From Leeuwenhoekiella blandensis MED217 (GTDB taxonomy: Bacteria; Bacteroidota; Bacteroidia; Flavobacteriales; Flavobacteriaceae): a stretch of DNA of 64,000 nt. The first letter of the stretch is position 1. Every line of letters begins with the position of its first letter. Under the pieces are notes generated by a model. It made no database searches. It was given only the letters and a program-made list of their open reading frames with translations, and was not told where the DNA came from. Shown piece after piece: positions 44,662-54,094 of this stretch. The position numbers and the translations under genes are program-made. The DNA lies in contig NZ_CH672395.1 of NCBI RefSeq assembly GCF_000152985.1, positions 1,625,145 to 1,689,144 of the forward strand, written 5' to 3'.

Positions 44662-46086
44662 TTAGTTACCAATTGGTGGTGGTCCGTCAGGGATCATCGC
44701 TTTATAAACGTCGTCACCTTTTCGTTCTTTAAATTCAGTTTTTACTTCTTCAACAAGTTTTGCATCGTCAAAAAGGTCAAACATCGTCATCGACATAGCT
44801 TTTGAAGCCATTACCATTCCTTTGTGGCCTATAGACATTCCGCCGCAGGCGACAACCGCCCAAGAATGCCAAGGCGTATCTTTAGGCGCAACGGTTACTC
44901 CAAGATTAATATTAGGCACATTCCAGCTCACATCACCAACATCTGTAGAGCCGCCGCCGGGATTCTCTCTGGTTTCTTCAAAAGGATAGATCTTGCTGTC
45001 CATTCCTACCTGAGGTTTACCGGTTATCTCTTGAATCTTCTTACCAAAAGCGATTTCTTCTTCCGTATATTCTAATGGTCCTAAAAGTTCTAGATTCTCT
45101 TGCATTACAGCTCCGCCGGTTCTGTTTACCAAAGTTTCACGTATACCGGAAACAAGCGAATATTTGTAATCTACATTTGCCATAATCGCAGCACCTTCTG
45201 CCATTTTCTTTACCTGTTCAAAAACCGGAAGCATTCCTTTGGTATCGGTATTGCGCACGCGTACCCAAAGTTTGCTATAATCAGGCACCACGTTAACTAC
45301 TTGACCACCGTCTTGAATATGATAATGAATGCGAACCGTAGGTTTTATATGTTCACGGTAATAATTGATTCCGGTGGTATACAACTCTAATGCATCAGAA
45401 GCACTGCGCCCATTCCACGGATCTGCCGCAGCATGCGCCGCTTGTCCATTAAACTCAACGATAAAGTCAACCATAGCCAGCGAACTTTGCACATCTGCTT
45501 TGGTATCTGCAGAAGGGTGCCAGCTAACATTAACATCTACATCATCCCAAACCCCTGCTTCGAGCATCCATAGTTTTCCAAAGAACTTTTCTTCAGCAGG
45601 AGTACCTATGAATTTTACAGTACCTTTAATTTCACCTGCTTCGATCATTTCTTTAACAGCAATGGCTGCGCCCAGACTTGCGGTCCCAAAGAGATTATGA
45701 CCGCAACCGTGACCTGCAGCACCTGCTTCAAGAGGTTCTTTTGTAGGTTGAGCCTTTTGAGAAATTCCCGGGAGGGCATCAAACTCACCCAGAACACTTA
45801 TTACGGGTTTTCCTTCTCCATAGGTCGCAATAAATGCGGTAGGAATATTAGCAACGCCACGTTCTACGGTAAAACCGTTTGCCTCGGCATAATCGGCAAG
45901 TAGTTTTGAAGATTCGGTTTCCTGAAAAGCGATTTCGGCATTTGCCCAGATTTTGTCGCTAATTGAAATCAGGTCCTCTTTGTGATTTTCAACAGAAGCA
46001 ATAAGCTGCTTTTTGTCTTTGGGGATTTTTTGCCCGAAGGCAACTATTCCTGCCAAAAGGAATAGCAATGTAATTTTTGTATTCAT
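44662..46086 (-). CDS. Exported M20 family amidohydrolase (AbgB-like)
   Basis: A 474-residue metallopeptidase-fold hydrolase with signal peptide KITLLFLLAGIVAFGQ. Metal ligands are placed at GHGCGHN, TPAEE and the C-terminal region GGSTDVGDVSW and HKG; the dimerisation domain is in the middle, with GQAAHAAADPWNGRSA. It resembles p-aminobenzoyl-glutamate hydrolase subunit B and related amide hydrolases. Being exported, it probably acts on an amide or peptide in the periplasm. A partner AbgA is not present. Confidence 0.86.
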   Translation of the reverse strand: MNTKITLLFLLAGIVAFGQKIPKDKKQLIASVENHKEDLISISDKIWANAEIAFQETESSKLLADYAEANGFTVERGVANIPTAFIATYGEGKPVISVLGEFDALPGISQKAQPTKEPLEAGAAGHGCGHNLFGTASLGAAIAVKEMIEAGEIKGTVKFIGTPAEEKFFGKLWMLEAGVWDDVDVNVSWHPSADTKADVQSSLAMVDFIVEFNGQAAHAAADPWNGRSASDALELYTTGINYYREHIKPTVRIHYHIQDGGQVVNVVPDYSKLWVRVRNTDTKGMLPVFEQVKKMAEGAAIMANVDYKYSLVSGIRETLVNRTGGAVMQENLELLGPLEYTEEEIAFGKKIQEITGKPQVGMDSKIYPFEETRENPGGGSTDVGDVSWNVPNINLGVTVAPKDTPWHSWAVVACGGMSIGHKGMVMASKAMSMTMFDLFDDAKLVEEVKTEFKERKGDDVYKAMIPDGPPPIGN

Positions 46087-46324
46087 ACATAAAACATTTT
46101 AGTTAGTGCTTTTAAAGTTAGTAAAATCAGACCTAGTCTGTGGCAACACAAGAATTTATGCTGAATTCTAAAATATCGATCTATAAATGGGAGAATCTCT
46201 AAAATTGAGATTTGATTTTGACAATGTTCTAAATTTCTTGTTGAAGTTCAATTTCTTGCAGCAACATTATATTTTAACTGATATTTTTATATAACTTACT
46301 GTAATTGTGAAAATTGAGTTTGCT

Positions 46325-48019
46325 ATGAGAGCTTTTATTGTTTACTTCTTGATGTTTTTAGGAATTTCATATGGTTTGTTTGCACAAACCAAACAAGAGG
46401 TTAGTGGTTATGTTACCAGTTTTGGTACGCCGGTGGTCCATGCAAAAGTGGCTGTCGTGGGTACCGATTTAATGACCGCAACAGATAGTAAGGGTTATTA
46501 TACTATTGAGGTCACACCAAGACAAGAATTGCAATTTTCTTATGTTGGGCTTCAAACTGTAACGATCATAATAGAAGATGTGACAAAAACGCTCAATGTA
46601 AAAATGCTGCCCGAGGTTAATGATCTTGATGAGGTGACGGTTAAAGAAAAGGTCAAAAAAATAGAGGCTTTTTCAGATGAGTTAGGAGAAGACGGCAAAC
46701 CTATTTGGATGCCCACTTCAATGGGACCAATTTTTACTCAAAATGGTTCAACGAGCTATGTTAAAGGGAAAGATTTAAATCTTGCTGCCCGTGACTTGAC
46801 TATTGCACTTGGTGGTAGAGTCATGCTAAGAAAGAGTGCTACAATTTCGCTTCCTGAAGTAATGTTATGGGATGTTGATGGAAATCAATTTTATCCTACA
46901 AATTATGATATTCGTGATGTTTTACCTCAGGTTTCTGAAGTCTATGATGTTATGGTGCTTCGGTCTTTGTCATTGACCAATCGTTATGGCTCAAGAGCGA
47001 GAAACGGAGTTGTCGTGGTGCGTACTAAAGGAGCTTATTTTGCACAGCGTAAGGAAAAAGTCAACAAGACCTACGGAAATCAACAGGTTTATTCAGATGA
47101 CGCTATTGCAATGGAAAGTCTAATCACAGTAACTCCTGATTATCTAAAAGAATTAGAAAATTCAAATACTCCGGAGGAAGCTTTTACTATTTATAAGGAA
47201 GCGTTGGTCACTAATGCACGGGACGTAGCATTTTATGCAGATGTTGCTCAGTACTTTTATGATAAAAATGCTATCGATAAAGCACATTCGGTTTTAAGCG
47301 AAATGGAAACCGCTTTTGTAACCAATGCCGAAGCATTGAAAGTACTGGCATATACTTATGAAGCAAACGCTGATCGTGAAAAAGCGCTTTCGGTTTATAA
47401 GAAGATATTCAGACTGCGACCGCAATACGCGCAATCGTATCGGGATTTAGGCAATTCGTTTGCTGTTGCTGAAAATTATCAGAAAGCCTGGTTGATGCAT
47501 ATGGGCTATATGAATACCACAGATAGTTTGAGCGGCACAGGAATAGACGCGATTGTTTACCGGGAGATGGAAGCTTTGTATTTTCAGCATAAAGACAAGA
47601 TCGATGCAGATGCTAAGTTCTCCCTCCCTGAAAATAAAAGCGAACTCGCATACGACGTTCGATTAGTTTTTGAATGGAACACCTCTGAAGCCGAATTTGA
47701 GCTCGAGTTTGTGAATCCGCAAAATCAACCTTATGTAGTGAGTCACACTTTAGAGCAAAACCCTGAACGCATAAGAGACGAAAAGCTTAAAGGCTATACC
47801 TCAGAAGAATTTTTGATCGATGATCTAGGTTCTGGTGACTGGCTGGTAAATCTCAAATATTTTGGGAATAAGCAGTTTCAGCCTACGTTTTTGAAAGTGA
47901 CAACCTATTACAACTGGCAACAGCCTACTCAAAAACACGAGGTTGAGGTATTTAAATTAACCCGACAAAACATAAAAATGCAACTGCTCAAATTGAATAA
48001 CAGGGGTTTGAGAATATAG
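46325..48019 (+). CDS. CarboxypepD-like / plug-like / TPR / DUF2135-like protein, copy 1
   Basis: A 564-residue exported protein. After a signal peptide (AFIVYFLMFLGISYGLFAQ) comes a CarboxypepD_reg-like beta-sandwich (about 25-105), a TonB-receptor plug-like region (about 105-235, with VMLWDVDGNQF and RNGVVVVRTKGAY), tetratricopeptide-type helices (about 265-400, with PQYAQSYRDLGNSF) and a beta domain resembling DUF2135 (DVRLVFEWNTSEAEFELEF, GYTSEEFLIDDL). There is no outer-membrane barrel, so it is not a receptor. I start at ATG 46325; GTG 46307 would add six residues before the signal. The plug-like part (46643-47020) differs strongly from the tandem copy downstream, while both flanks are nearly identical. 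Function is unknown. Confidence 0.78.
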   Translation: MRAFIVYFLMFLGISYGLFAQTKQEVSGYVTSFGTPVVHAKVAVVGTDLMTATDSKGYYTIEVTPRQELQFSYVGLQTVTIIIEDVTKTLNVKMLPEVNDLDEVTVKEKVKKIEAFSDELGEDGKPIWMPTSMGPIFTQNGSTSYVKGKDLNLAARDLTIALGGRVMLRKSATISLPEVMLWDVDGNQFYPTNYDIRDVLPQVSEVYDVMVLRSLSLTNRYGSRARNGVVVVRTKGAYFAQRKEKVNKTYGNQQVYSDDAIAMESLITVTPDYLKELENSNTPEEAFTIYKEALVTNARDVAFYADVAQYFYDKNAIDKAHSVLSEMETAFVTNAEALKVLAYTYEANADREKALSVYKKIFRLRPQYAQSYRDLGNSFAVAENYQKAWLMHMGYMNTTDSLSGTGIDAIVYREMEALYFQHKDKIDADAKFSLPENKSELAYDVRLVFEWNTSEAEFELEFVNPQNQPYVVSHTLEQNPERIRDEKLKGYTSEEFLIDDLGSGDWLVNLKYFGNKQFQPTFLKVTTYYNWQQPTQKHEVEVFKLTRQNIKMQLLKLNNRGLRI

Positions 48020-48051
48020 TCTAATTTAAAGCTTAAAACATAATAAGTTAT

Positions 48052-49779
48052 ATGTCAGCAAAAAACAAAAGGTCATTCGTAATAACCAAAATGGGAATAT
48101 TTTTACTCATGTTTTCTATGCAAGCATTTGCACAAACCAAACAAGAGGTAAGTGGTTATGTTACTAGTTTTGGTACACCGGTGGTCAATGCAAAAGTGGC
48201 TGTCGTAGATACCGATTTAATGACCGCAACAGATAGTAAAGGTTATTACACTATTGAAGTCACACCTCGGAAAGAATTGCAATTTTCTTATGTTGGTCTT
48301 CAAACCGTAACAATCATCATAGAAGACGTTACTAGAACGCTCAATGTAAAAATGCTGCCCGAGGTTAATGATCTTGATGAGGTGACGGTTACCGCCAAAA
48401 ATAAGAATCAAAGAGATTTTGAAGAAGAATATGGCCCTTATGGCAAACCTAGGAGAATGCCCACAGCAATGGGGTATATAAGCACCGGTGGATCTTCGGC
48501 ATACTTAAAAGGAGCAAGTTTGAATCAAGCTGCAGTAGATATTTCTAGGGCTATTGATGGCAGAGCAGCCGGACTCGAAGTAAATAGTGAAGGGGAGATT
48601 TATATTAGATCGGGTAATTCTATAAATAATAATGTACCAGCCATTTGGGATGTAGATGGAATGATTTATAAAGAGCCTCCATTTATTGATATTTCAAATG
48701 TTCAAGATATTCTAATTTTGAAATCATTAAGTCAGGTCAATAGGTATGGCAATATGGCTTCAGGTGGCGTAATTATAGTACGTACTAAAGGTGCTTATTT
48801 TGCACAGCGTAAAGAAAAAGTCAACAAGACCTACGGAAATCAACAGGTTTATTCAGATGACGCTGTAGCTGTAGAAAACCTAATTACAGTAACTCCTGAT
48901 TATCTAAAAGATTTAGAAAATTCAAATACGCTGGAGGAAGCTTTTACTATTTATAAAGAAGCGTTGGTCACTAATGCACGAGACGTAGCATTTTATGCAG
49001 ATGTTGCTCAGTACTTTTATGATAAAAAAGCTACCGATAAAGCACATTCGGTTTTAAGCGAAATGGAAACCGCTTTTGAAACCAATGCCGAAGCACTGAA
49101 GGTACTCGCATATACCTATGAAGCAAACGCTGATCGTGAAAAAGCACTTTCGGTTTATAAGAAGATATTCAGACTGCGACCACAATATGCGCAATCGTAT
49201 CGGGATTTAGGCAATTCGTTTGCCGCTGCTGAAAATTATCAAAAAGCCTGGTTGATGTATATGGGCTATATGAATACCACAGACAGTTTAAGCGGCACAG
49301 GAATAGATGCGATTGTTTATCGGGAGATGGAAGCTTTGTACTTTCAGCATAAAGACAAGATCGATGCAGATGCTAAGTTCTCCCTCCCTGAAAATAAAAG
49401 CGAACTCGCATACGACGTTCGATTAGTGTTTGAATGGAACACTTCTGAAGCCGAATTTGAACTTGAATTTGTAAATCCACAAAATCAGCCTTATGTGGTG
49501 AATCACACCTTAGAGCAAAACCCTGAACGCATAAGAGACGAAAAGCTCAAAGGCTATACTTCAGAAGAATTTTTGATCGATGATCTAGGTTCTGGTGATT
49601 GGCTGGTGAATCTCAAATATTTTGGGAATAAGCAGTTTCAACCTACGTTTTTGAAAGTGACAACCTATTACAATTGGCAACAGCCCAATCAAAAACAAAA
49701 GGTTGAGCTATTTAAATTAACCCGACAAAATATAAAAATGCAACTGCTCAAATTGAATAACCGCAATTTACGCTATTAA
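48052..49779 (+). CDS. CarboxypepD-like / plug-like / TPR / DUF2135-like protein, copy 2
   Basis: A 575-residue tandem paralogue of the preceding gene, 32 nt downstream and probably in the same transcript. Signal peptide MGIFLLMFSMQAFAQ, the same CarboxypepD-like domain, then a plug-like region encoded by 48391-48780 with DGRAAGLEVNSEG, VPAIWDVDGMIY and GGVIIVRTKGAYF, then the TPR and DUF2135-like parts almost identical to copy 1. The plug-like block here is more typical of SusC-type plugs, including the DGRAAGL signature, than that of copy 1. Its stop overlaps the stop of the convergent hydrolase by 4 nt. Confidence 0.78.
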   Translation: MSAKNKRSFVITKMGIFLLMFSMQAFAQTKQEVSGYVTSFGTPVVNAKVAVVDTDLMTATDSKGYYTIEVTPRKELQFSYVGLQTVTIIIEDVTRTLNVKMLPEVNDLDEVTVTAKNKNQRDFEEEYGPYGKPRRMPTAMGYISTGGSSAYLKGASLNQAAVDISRAIDGRAAGLEVNSEGEIYIRSGNSINNNVPAIWDVDGMIYKEPPFIDISNVQDILILKSLSQVNRYGNMASGGVIIVRTKGAYFAQRKEKVNKTYGNQQVYSDDAVAVENLITVTPDYLKDLENSNTLEEAFTIYKEALVTNARDVAFYADVAQYFYDKKATDKAHSVLSEMETAFETNAEALKVLAYTYEANADREKALSVYKKIFRLRPQYAQSYRDLGNSFAAAENYQKAWLMYMGYMNTTDSLSGTGIDAIVYREMEALYFQHKDKIDADAKFSLPENKSELAYDVRLVFEWNTSEAEFELEFVNPQNQPYVVNHTLEQNPERIRDEKLKGYTSEEFLIDDLGSGDWLVNLKYFGNKQFQPTFLKVTTYYNWQQPNQKQKVELFKLTRQNIKMQLLKLNNRNLRY

Positions 49780-50618
49780 GAATTCGCGCGATCTAGAATC
49801 CAATTGCTATAAAACTCAAGAATTTCTTCTTTGTTGAGTTCGTTGTGCGTTTCGTGTCGTAAACCTTCCCAGGGTTTGAAATCGATTTGATCGGGATGAC
49901 GTAAAGCCAAAGTTTTTGAAGCTTTAAATTTTGTGATATTGTCTTCGGTACCGTGAGCTAAAAGTACTTTGGTTCTAAAATCAAAAGTTCTATCCATAAG
50001 ATAAACACCGTTGTCATTTAGCCCAAAAAATAGTTTTAAAGAAGCTTTGCCGTGCACGAGTTGGTCTTCTTTATAGGCTTTTCCAACTTCGGTATCCCTA
50101 GAAAGATCTGCAGGGTCGAGTTTCGTTTCTTGCACAGGGTTTAAAGCAAAGGTCAAAGCCATTCTTCCTAGAATTATTTGCAATGCTCCGGGATTCTTAA
50201 CCAGCTTTAACCAGGGCGAAGTGACGAGAGCTCCTGCGGGTGGTACCGCGGTCATCAATAAGTAGCGTAATACGATACCGCCGCCCATACTGTGACCGTA
50301 TAAAAACACCGGTGTTCCCGGGTTTTCTTCAAACGCTTTTTCATAAATAAAGTCCACTGCAAGAATAAAATCCTGTAGGGAGCGTACCACACCACGTTTA
50401 CCGTTAGATTTTCCGTGACCGGGTAAATCTATTGCATAACAGGTGATATTTTTTGCATTAAAATATTCGGCGACGTGTGTATACCTTCCTAAATGCTCTC
50501 CAAAACCGTGAATGATGCAAACCACGGCTTTTTGATCAGGAGCTTTCCAGACCTTTCCAAAGAGTTCATGTCTAGCGGTTTGCCCTGTAAATGTAGTGCT
50601 GGATTTTTCTGCTAACAT
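49776..50618 (-). CDS. Alpha/beta hydrolase, monoglyceride lipase-like
   Basis: A 280-residue serine hydrolase of the Hydrolase_4 group. CIIHGFGEHLGRYTHVAEYF is the oxyanion segment, YGHSMGGGIVLRYL holds the nucleophile serine, LLAHGTEDNITKF carries the acid and LRHETHNE the catalytic histidine. It resembles monoacylglycerol lipases or lysophospholipases. It has no signal peptide. It stands between the tandem mosaic genes and rpsA, with no clear partner. Confidence 0.88.
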   Translation of the reverse strand: MLAEKSSTTFTGQTARHELFGKVWKAPDQKAVVCIIHGFGEHLGRYTHVAEYFNAKNITCYAIDLPGHGKSNGKRGVVRSLQDFILAVDFIYEKAFEENPGTPVFLYGHSMGGGIVLRYLLMTAVPPAGALVTSPWLKLVKNPGALQIILGRMALTFALNPVQETKLDPADLSRDTEVGKAYKEDQLVHGKASLKLFFGLNDNGVYLMDRTFDFRTKVLLAHGTEDNITKFKASKTLALRHPDQIDFKPWEGLRHETHNELNKEEILEFYSNWILDRANS

Positions 50619-50656
50619 ATTTTTTATTTCAGAATAGAAAATTAGAAAAGTTTATG

Positions 50657-50664
50657 TAATTTTG
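50657..50664 (+). promoter_or_regulatory. rpsA promoter -7 box
   Basis: TAATTTTG fits TAnnTTTG. Transcription would start near 50671, giving a leader of about 140 nt. A matching -33 element is not clear. Confidence 0.5.
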
Positions 50665-50668
50665 CACT

Positions 50669-50791
50669 CCTTTTGACAACGGTTGGAAACCCAAAAGGAT
50701 GAGGGATTTAAAATGAATCTCTTGAAACCAAACATGTATTTTAAACCTCTTTTACGATTTTGAGTTGTTTAGTTTCCACAAAAGCGTAAAA
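50669..50791 (+). promoter_or_regulatory. Structured 5' leader of rpsA
   Basis: Three stem-loops can be drawn. The first pairs CCTTTTG (50669-50675) with CAAAAGG (50692-50698) and GGTT (50681-50684) with AACC (50688-50691), leaving a 5-nt bulge on one side. The second pairs AGGGATT (50702-50708) with AATCTCT (50716-50722). The third pairs TTTTACG (50750-50756) with CGTAAAA (50785-50791). S1 is known to repress its own mRNA in other bacteria, so an autoregulatory leader is plausible. That role is inference. Confidence 0.5.
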
Positions 50792-50810
50792 TACAAACTA
50801 TTAATCAGCA

Positions 50811-52694
50811 ATGGCTGAAGAAAATAAAAAACCAGAAGCTCAGGAAGAAGTTGAGCTTAAGACAAATGTTGCAGCAGCAGAAGAACTTGCTACTCCTGAT
50901 GCAATTAAAGAACCAAAAGGTTACGAAAGCGCTGCTCAAGCTAATCCTGAGAAATTTCTTGAAGAATTCAACTGGCACAATTACGAAGAAGGAATTGATC
51001 CTATCGATGATGACAAGCTAGATGAGTTTGAAAAGCTGGTTGCAGAAAACTTTGTTGACACTCTTGATGACGAAGTTGTTGAAGGTAAAGTAATCAACAT
51101 CACAGATCGTGATGCTATTATAGACATCAACGCAAAGTCTGAAGGTGTAATCTCTCTTAACGAGTTCCGTTACAACCCAGATCTTAAAGTTGGTGATACT
51201 GTTGAGGTATTGATTGATGTGCGTGAAGACGCTACCGGTCAATTAGTATTATCTCACCGTAAAGCGCGTGTGATCAAAGCTTGGGAGCGTGTAAATAAAG
51301 CTCACGAAGATGGTACAATTGTTACCGGTTTTGTAAAAGCACGTACTAAAGGTGGTATGATCGTAGATGTATTTGGTATTGAAGCATTCTTGCCAGGTTC
51401 TCAGATCGATGTGAAGCCTATTCGTGATTACGATGCGTATGTAAACAAAACAATGGAATTCAAAGTGGTTAAAATTAACCAAGAATTCAAAAACGTTGTT
51501 GTTTCTCACAAAGCGCTTATCGAAGCAGATATCGAAGAGCAGAAAAAAGAAATCATCGGGCAGCTTGAAAAAGGTCAGGTTCTTGAAGGTACCGTTAAAA
51601 ACATTACTTCTTACGGAGTATTCGTTGACCTTGGTGGCGTAGATGGATTGGTACACATTACAGATCTTTCTTGGTCTCGTATTAACCACCCGAATGAGAT
51701 CGTTGATCTTGATCAGAAACTTAACGTGGTTATCCTTGACTTTGATGAGGATAAAACACGTATCCAACTTGGTCTTAAGCAGCTTAAGAAGCACCCATGG
51801 GATGCTCTTAGCGAGACTTTAAGTGTAGGAGATAAAGTAAAAGGTAAAGTTGTTGTAATCGCAGATTACGGTGCTTTTGTTGAAGTAGAAGAAGGAGTAG
51901 AAGGTCTTATCCACGTTAGTGAGATGTCTTGGTCTACGCACTTACGTAGCGCTCAGGATTTCGTAAACGTTGGTGACGAAGTAGAAGCTCAAATTCTTAC
52001 TATGGATCGTGAAGATCGTAAGATGTCTCTTGGTATCAAGCAATTGACGCAAGATCCTTGGACAGATATCACTTCTAAATATCCTGTAGGTTCTCGTCAC
52101 ACAGGAATTGTACGTAACTTCACTAACTTTGGTGTATTCGTAGAATTAGAAGAAGGTATCGACGGTCTTATCTACATCTCAGACCTTTCTTGGACTAAGA
52201 AAATCAAGCACCCATCAGAATTTACAAACATCGGTGATAAACTAGAGGTTGTAGTTCTTGAGCTTGACGTAGAAGGACGTAAATTAAGCTTAGGTCACAA
52301 GCAGATTGAAGACAATCCTTGGGACAAATATGAAGCTGAATTTGCAGTAGGAACTAAGCACACCGGTACAATTGGAGAAATTGTAGACAAAGGAGCAACT
52401 GTAGAATTCAATGAGGACATCGTGGCATTTATTCCAGGACGTCACTTAGAGAAAGAAGACGGAAGCAAACTTGGTAAAGGTGATGAGGCAGATTTCCAAA
52501 TCATTGAGTTTAATAAAGACTTTAAGCGTGTAGTTGCATCGCACACTGCATTGTTTAAAGAAGAGGAAGCGAAGATCGTTAAGCAGGCAGCTAAGAAAGC
52601 AGCTGATTCTGCAGCAGCTAGCGCACCTACTTTAGGAGACGCAAATGATGCTCTTGCAGCATTGAAAAAGCAAATGGAAAAAGGCGGTAACTAA
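50811..52694 (+). CDS. rpsA: 30S ribosomal protein S1
   Basis: A 627-residue protein with six S1 OB-fold repeats, visible as GKVINITDRDAIIDI, GFVKARTKGGMIVDV, GTVKNITSYGVFVDL, GKVVVIADYGAFVEV, GIVRNFTNFGVFVEL and GTIGEIVDKGATVEF. The N-terminal extension of about 45 residues is acidic and the C-terminus ends in an alanine/lysine-rich tail. S1 binds mRNA on the 30S subunit, which matters in Bacteroidota where Shine-Dalgarno use is weak. It has a long leader and a clear terminator. Confidence 0.96.
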   Translation: MAEENKKPEAQEEVELKTNVAAAEELATPDAIKEPKGYESAAQANPEKFLEEFNWHNYEEGIDPIDDDKLDEFEKLVAENFVDTLDDEVVEGKVINITDRDAIIDINAKSEGVISLNEFRYNPDLKVGDTVEVLIDVREDATGQLVLSHRKARVIKAWERVNKAHEDGTIVTGFVKARTKGGMIVDVFGIEAFLPGSQIDVKPIRDYDAYVNKTMEFKVVKINQEFKNVVVSHKALIEADIEEQKKEIIGQLEKGQVLEGTVKNITSYGVFVDLGGVDGLVHITDLSWSRINHPNEIVDLDQKLNVVILDFDEDKTRIQLGLKQLKKHPWDALSETLSVGDKVKGKVVVIADYGAFVEVEEGVEGLIHVSEMSWSTHLRSAQDFVNVGDEVEAQILTMDREDRKMSLGIKQLTQDPWTDITSKYPVGSRHTGIVRNFTNFGVFVELEEGIDGLIYISDLSWTKKIKHPSEFTNIGDKLEVVVLELDVEGRKLSLGHKQIEDNPWDKYEAEFAVGTKHTGTIGEIVDKGATVEFNEDIVAFIPGRHLEKEDGSKLGKGDEADFQIIEFNKDFKRVVASHTALFKEEEAKIVKQAAKKAADSAAASAPTLGDANDALAALKKQMEKGGN

Positions 52695-52717
52695 GCCCTA
52701 ACATTTTCTAATATATT

Positions 52718-52751
52718 AAAGCCCTTTAGCATTTGCTGAAGGGCTTTTTTT
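52718..52751 (+). terminator. rpsA terminator
   Basis: AAAGCCCTT/AAGGGCTTT stem with an inner AGC/GCT pair, followed by TTTTTTT. The downstream sequence TTTTTTATTAGACCTATA (52746-52763) matches that after the sucC terminator except for one base. Confidence 0.92.
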
Positions 52752-52875
52752 ATTAGACCTATAAAAGAGGGTAACACCCCGCGCTTTTTTGATTCGATGC
52801 TTTGCTATTAGAAGTCGCAATCGCAATTCTCTAAGGATAAATGTTTATTTTCGCTTACCCAGAAACACGACACTT

Positions 52876-54054
52876 ATGAACTATATTCTTTTTGACGGTC
52901 CTGCGCGTAAAAAACTCTTACCCTTTACCTATACCAGACCTGTAGCAGATCTTAGAATCGGTATTTTAACCATTCGCGAAAAGTGGGAAAAGCATTTAGG
53001 AAGCACAACGTCAACAATTACTGAAGAGTATTTGTCTGAGAAATTCCCGATGGTTGAGTTTGAAGAGAATGTAATGATCAATGCATCGTATATTCCTACA
53101 GAAATTTTAGTCGAGCAAGTGCTGGATTTACAGATGAATCAGGCGCTTTTTGATGGGGATGACATCGTAGCTTTTTATACTAGAGATACTCAGGAAGAAA
53201 TTGATTTTGATACCTACGAGCAATTAGAAGTAACCGCTGAAGGTGTTTTTAAGATTGAAAATAACTGGGATATTTTCAGTAAGAACCACGAAGCCATTCA
53301 GTTGGATTATGATTTAATCACCCAAGGAAGAACTTCTGCTGAAATTCCAAAAGGGGTTCAAACCATGCATTCAGAAAACATCTTTATAGAAGAAGGTGCC
53401 AAAATAAATTTTTGTTCGCTTAATGCTTCAGATGGTCCTATTTACATTGGTAAAGATGCCGAAATTATGGAAGGAGCACTCATTCGTGGACCTTTTGCGC
53501 TTTGCGAACACGCAACTGTAAAGATGGGGGCAAAAATCTACACAGGGACAACGATTGGTCCGTATTGTAAAGTTGGAGGAGAAGTTACCAATTCGGTATT
53601 GATGGCATATTCTAATAAAGGTCACGATGGTTATCTTGGAAATTCTGTGTTAGGTGAATGGTGCAATATTGGTGCAGATTCTAACAACAGTAATCTTAAA
53701 AATAACTACGAAGAAGTGCGTCTTTGGGATTACGAGACTGAAGGTTTTGCAAAAACCGGATTGCAATTTTGCGGTTTAATGATGGGAGATCATAGCAAAT
53801 GCGGTATCAATACCATGTTTAATACAGGAACAGTGATTGGTGTAAGTGTAAATATTTTCGGAACCGGCTTTCCACGTAATTTTGTTCCGTCATTCAGTTG
53901 GGGAGGAGCCAGTGGTTTTACTACTTATAAAACCAATAAAGCTTTTCAAACCGCTAAACTGGTGATGGAGCGTCGCAACATTCCTTTTGATGAGCAGGAG
54001 GCAGCGATCTTAGAACATATTTTTGAGGATTCTGCCAAATACAGAAGGTATTAG
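52876..54054 (+). CDS. GlmU-like sugar nucleotidyl/acyl transferase family protein
   Basis: A 392-residue protein of the Bacteroidota GlmU family. The N-terminal part starts NYILFDGPARKKLLPFTYTR and lacks a canonical LAGGxGTRM nucleotidyltransferase loop. The C-terminal half is a left-handed beta-helix with hexapeptide repeats (IYIGKDAEIMEGALIRGPF, GTTIGPYCKVGGEV, GEWCNIGADSNNSNLKNNY). It may form or modify a sugar nucleotide. I start at ATG 52876 because an upstream extension to 52789 shows no family sequence. Confidence 0.85.
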   Translation: MNYILFDGPARKKLLPFTYTRPVADLRIGILTIREKWEKHLGSTTSTITEEYLSEKFPMVEFEENVMINASYIPTEILVEQVLDLQMNQALFDGDDIVAFYTRDTQEEIDFDTYEQLEVTAEGVFKIENNWDIFSKNHEAIQLDYDLITQGRTSAEIPKGVQTMHSENIFIEEGAKINFCSLNASDGPIYIGKDAEIMEGALIRGPFALCEHATVKMGAKIYTGTTIGPYCKVGGEVTNSVLMAYSNKGHDGYLGNSVLGEWCNIGADSNNSNLKNNYEEVRLWDYETEGFAKTGLQFCGLMMGDHSKCGINTMFNTGTVIGVSVNIFGTGFPRNFVPSFSWGGASGFTTYKTNKAFQTAKLVMERRNIPFDEQEAAILEHIFEDSAKYRRY

Positions 54055-54094
54055 GCCAGCTCATCAAGTAACGTGGAGCTTTAAAACCAGTTTG

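Noticed and set aside
52789-52875. N-terminal extension of the GlmU-like protein up to 52789
   Set aside because: The extra residues are rich in Arg and show no family resemblance; the conserved start NYILFDGPAR follows ATG 52876, and the region holds the expected leader.
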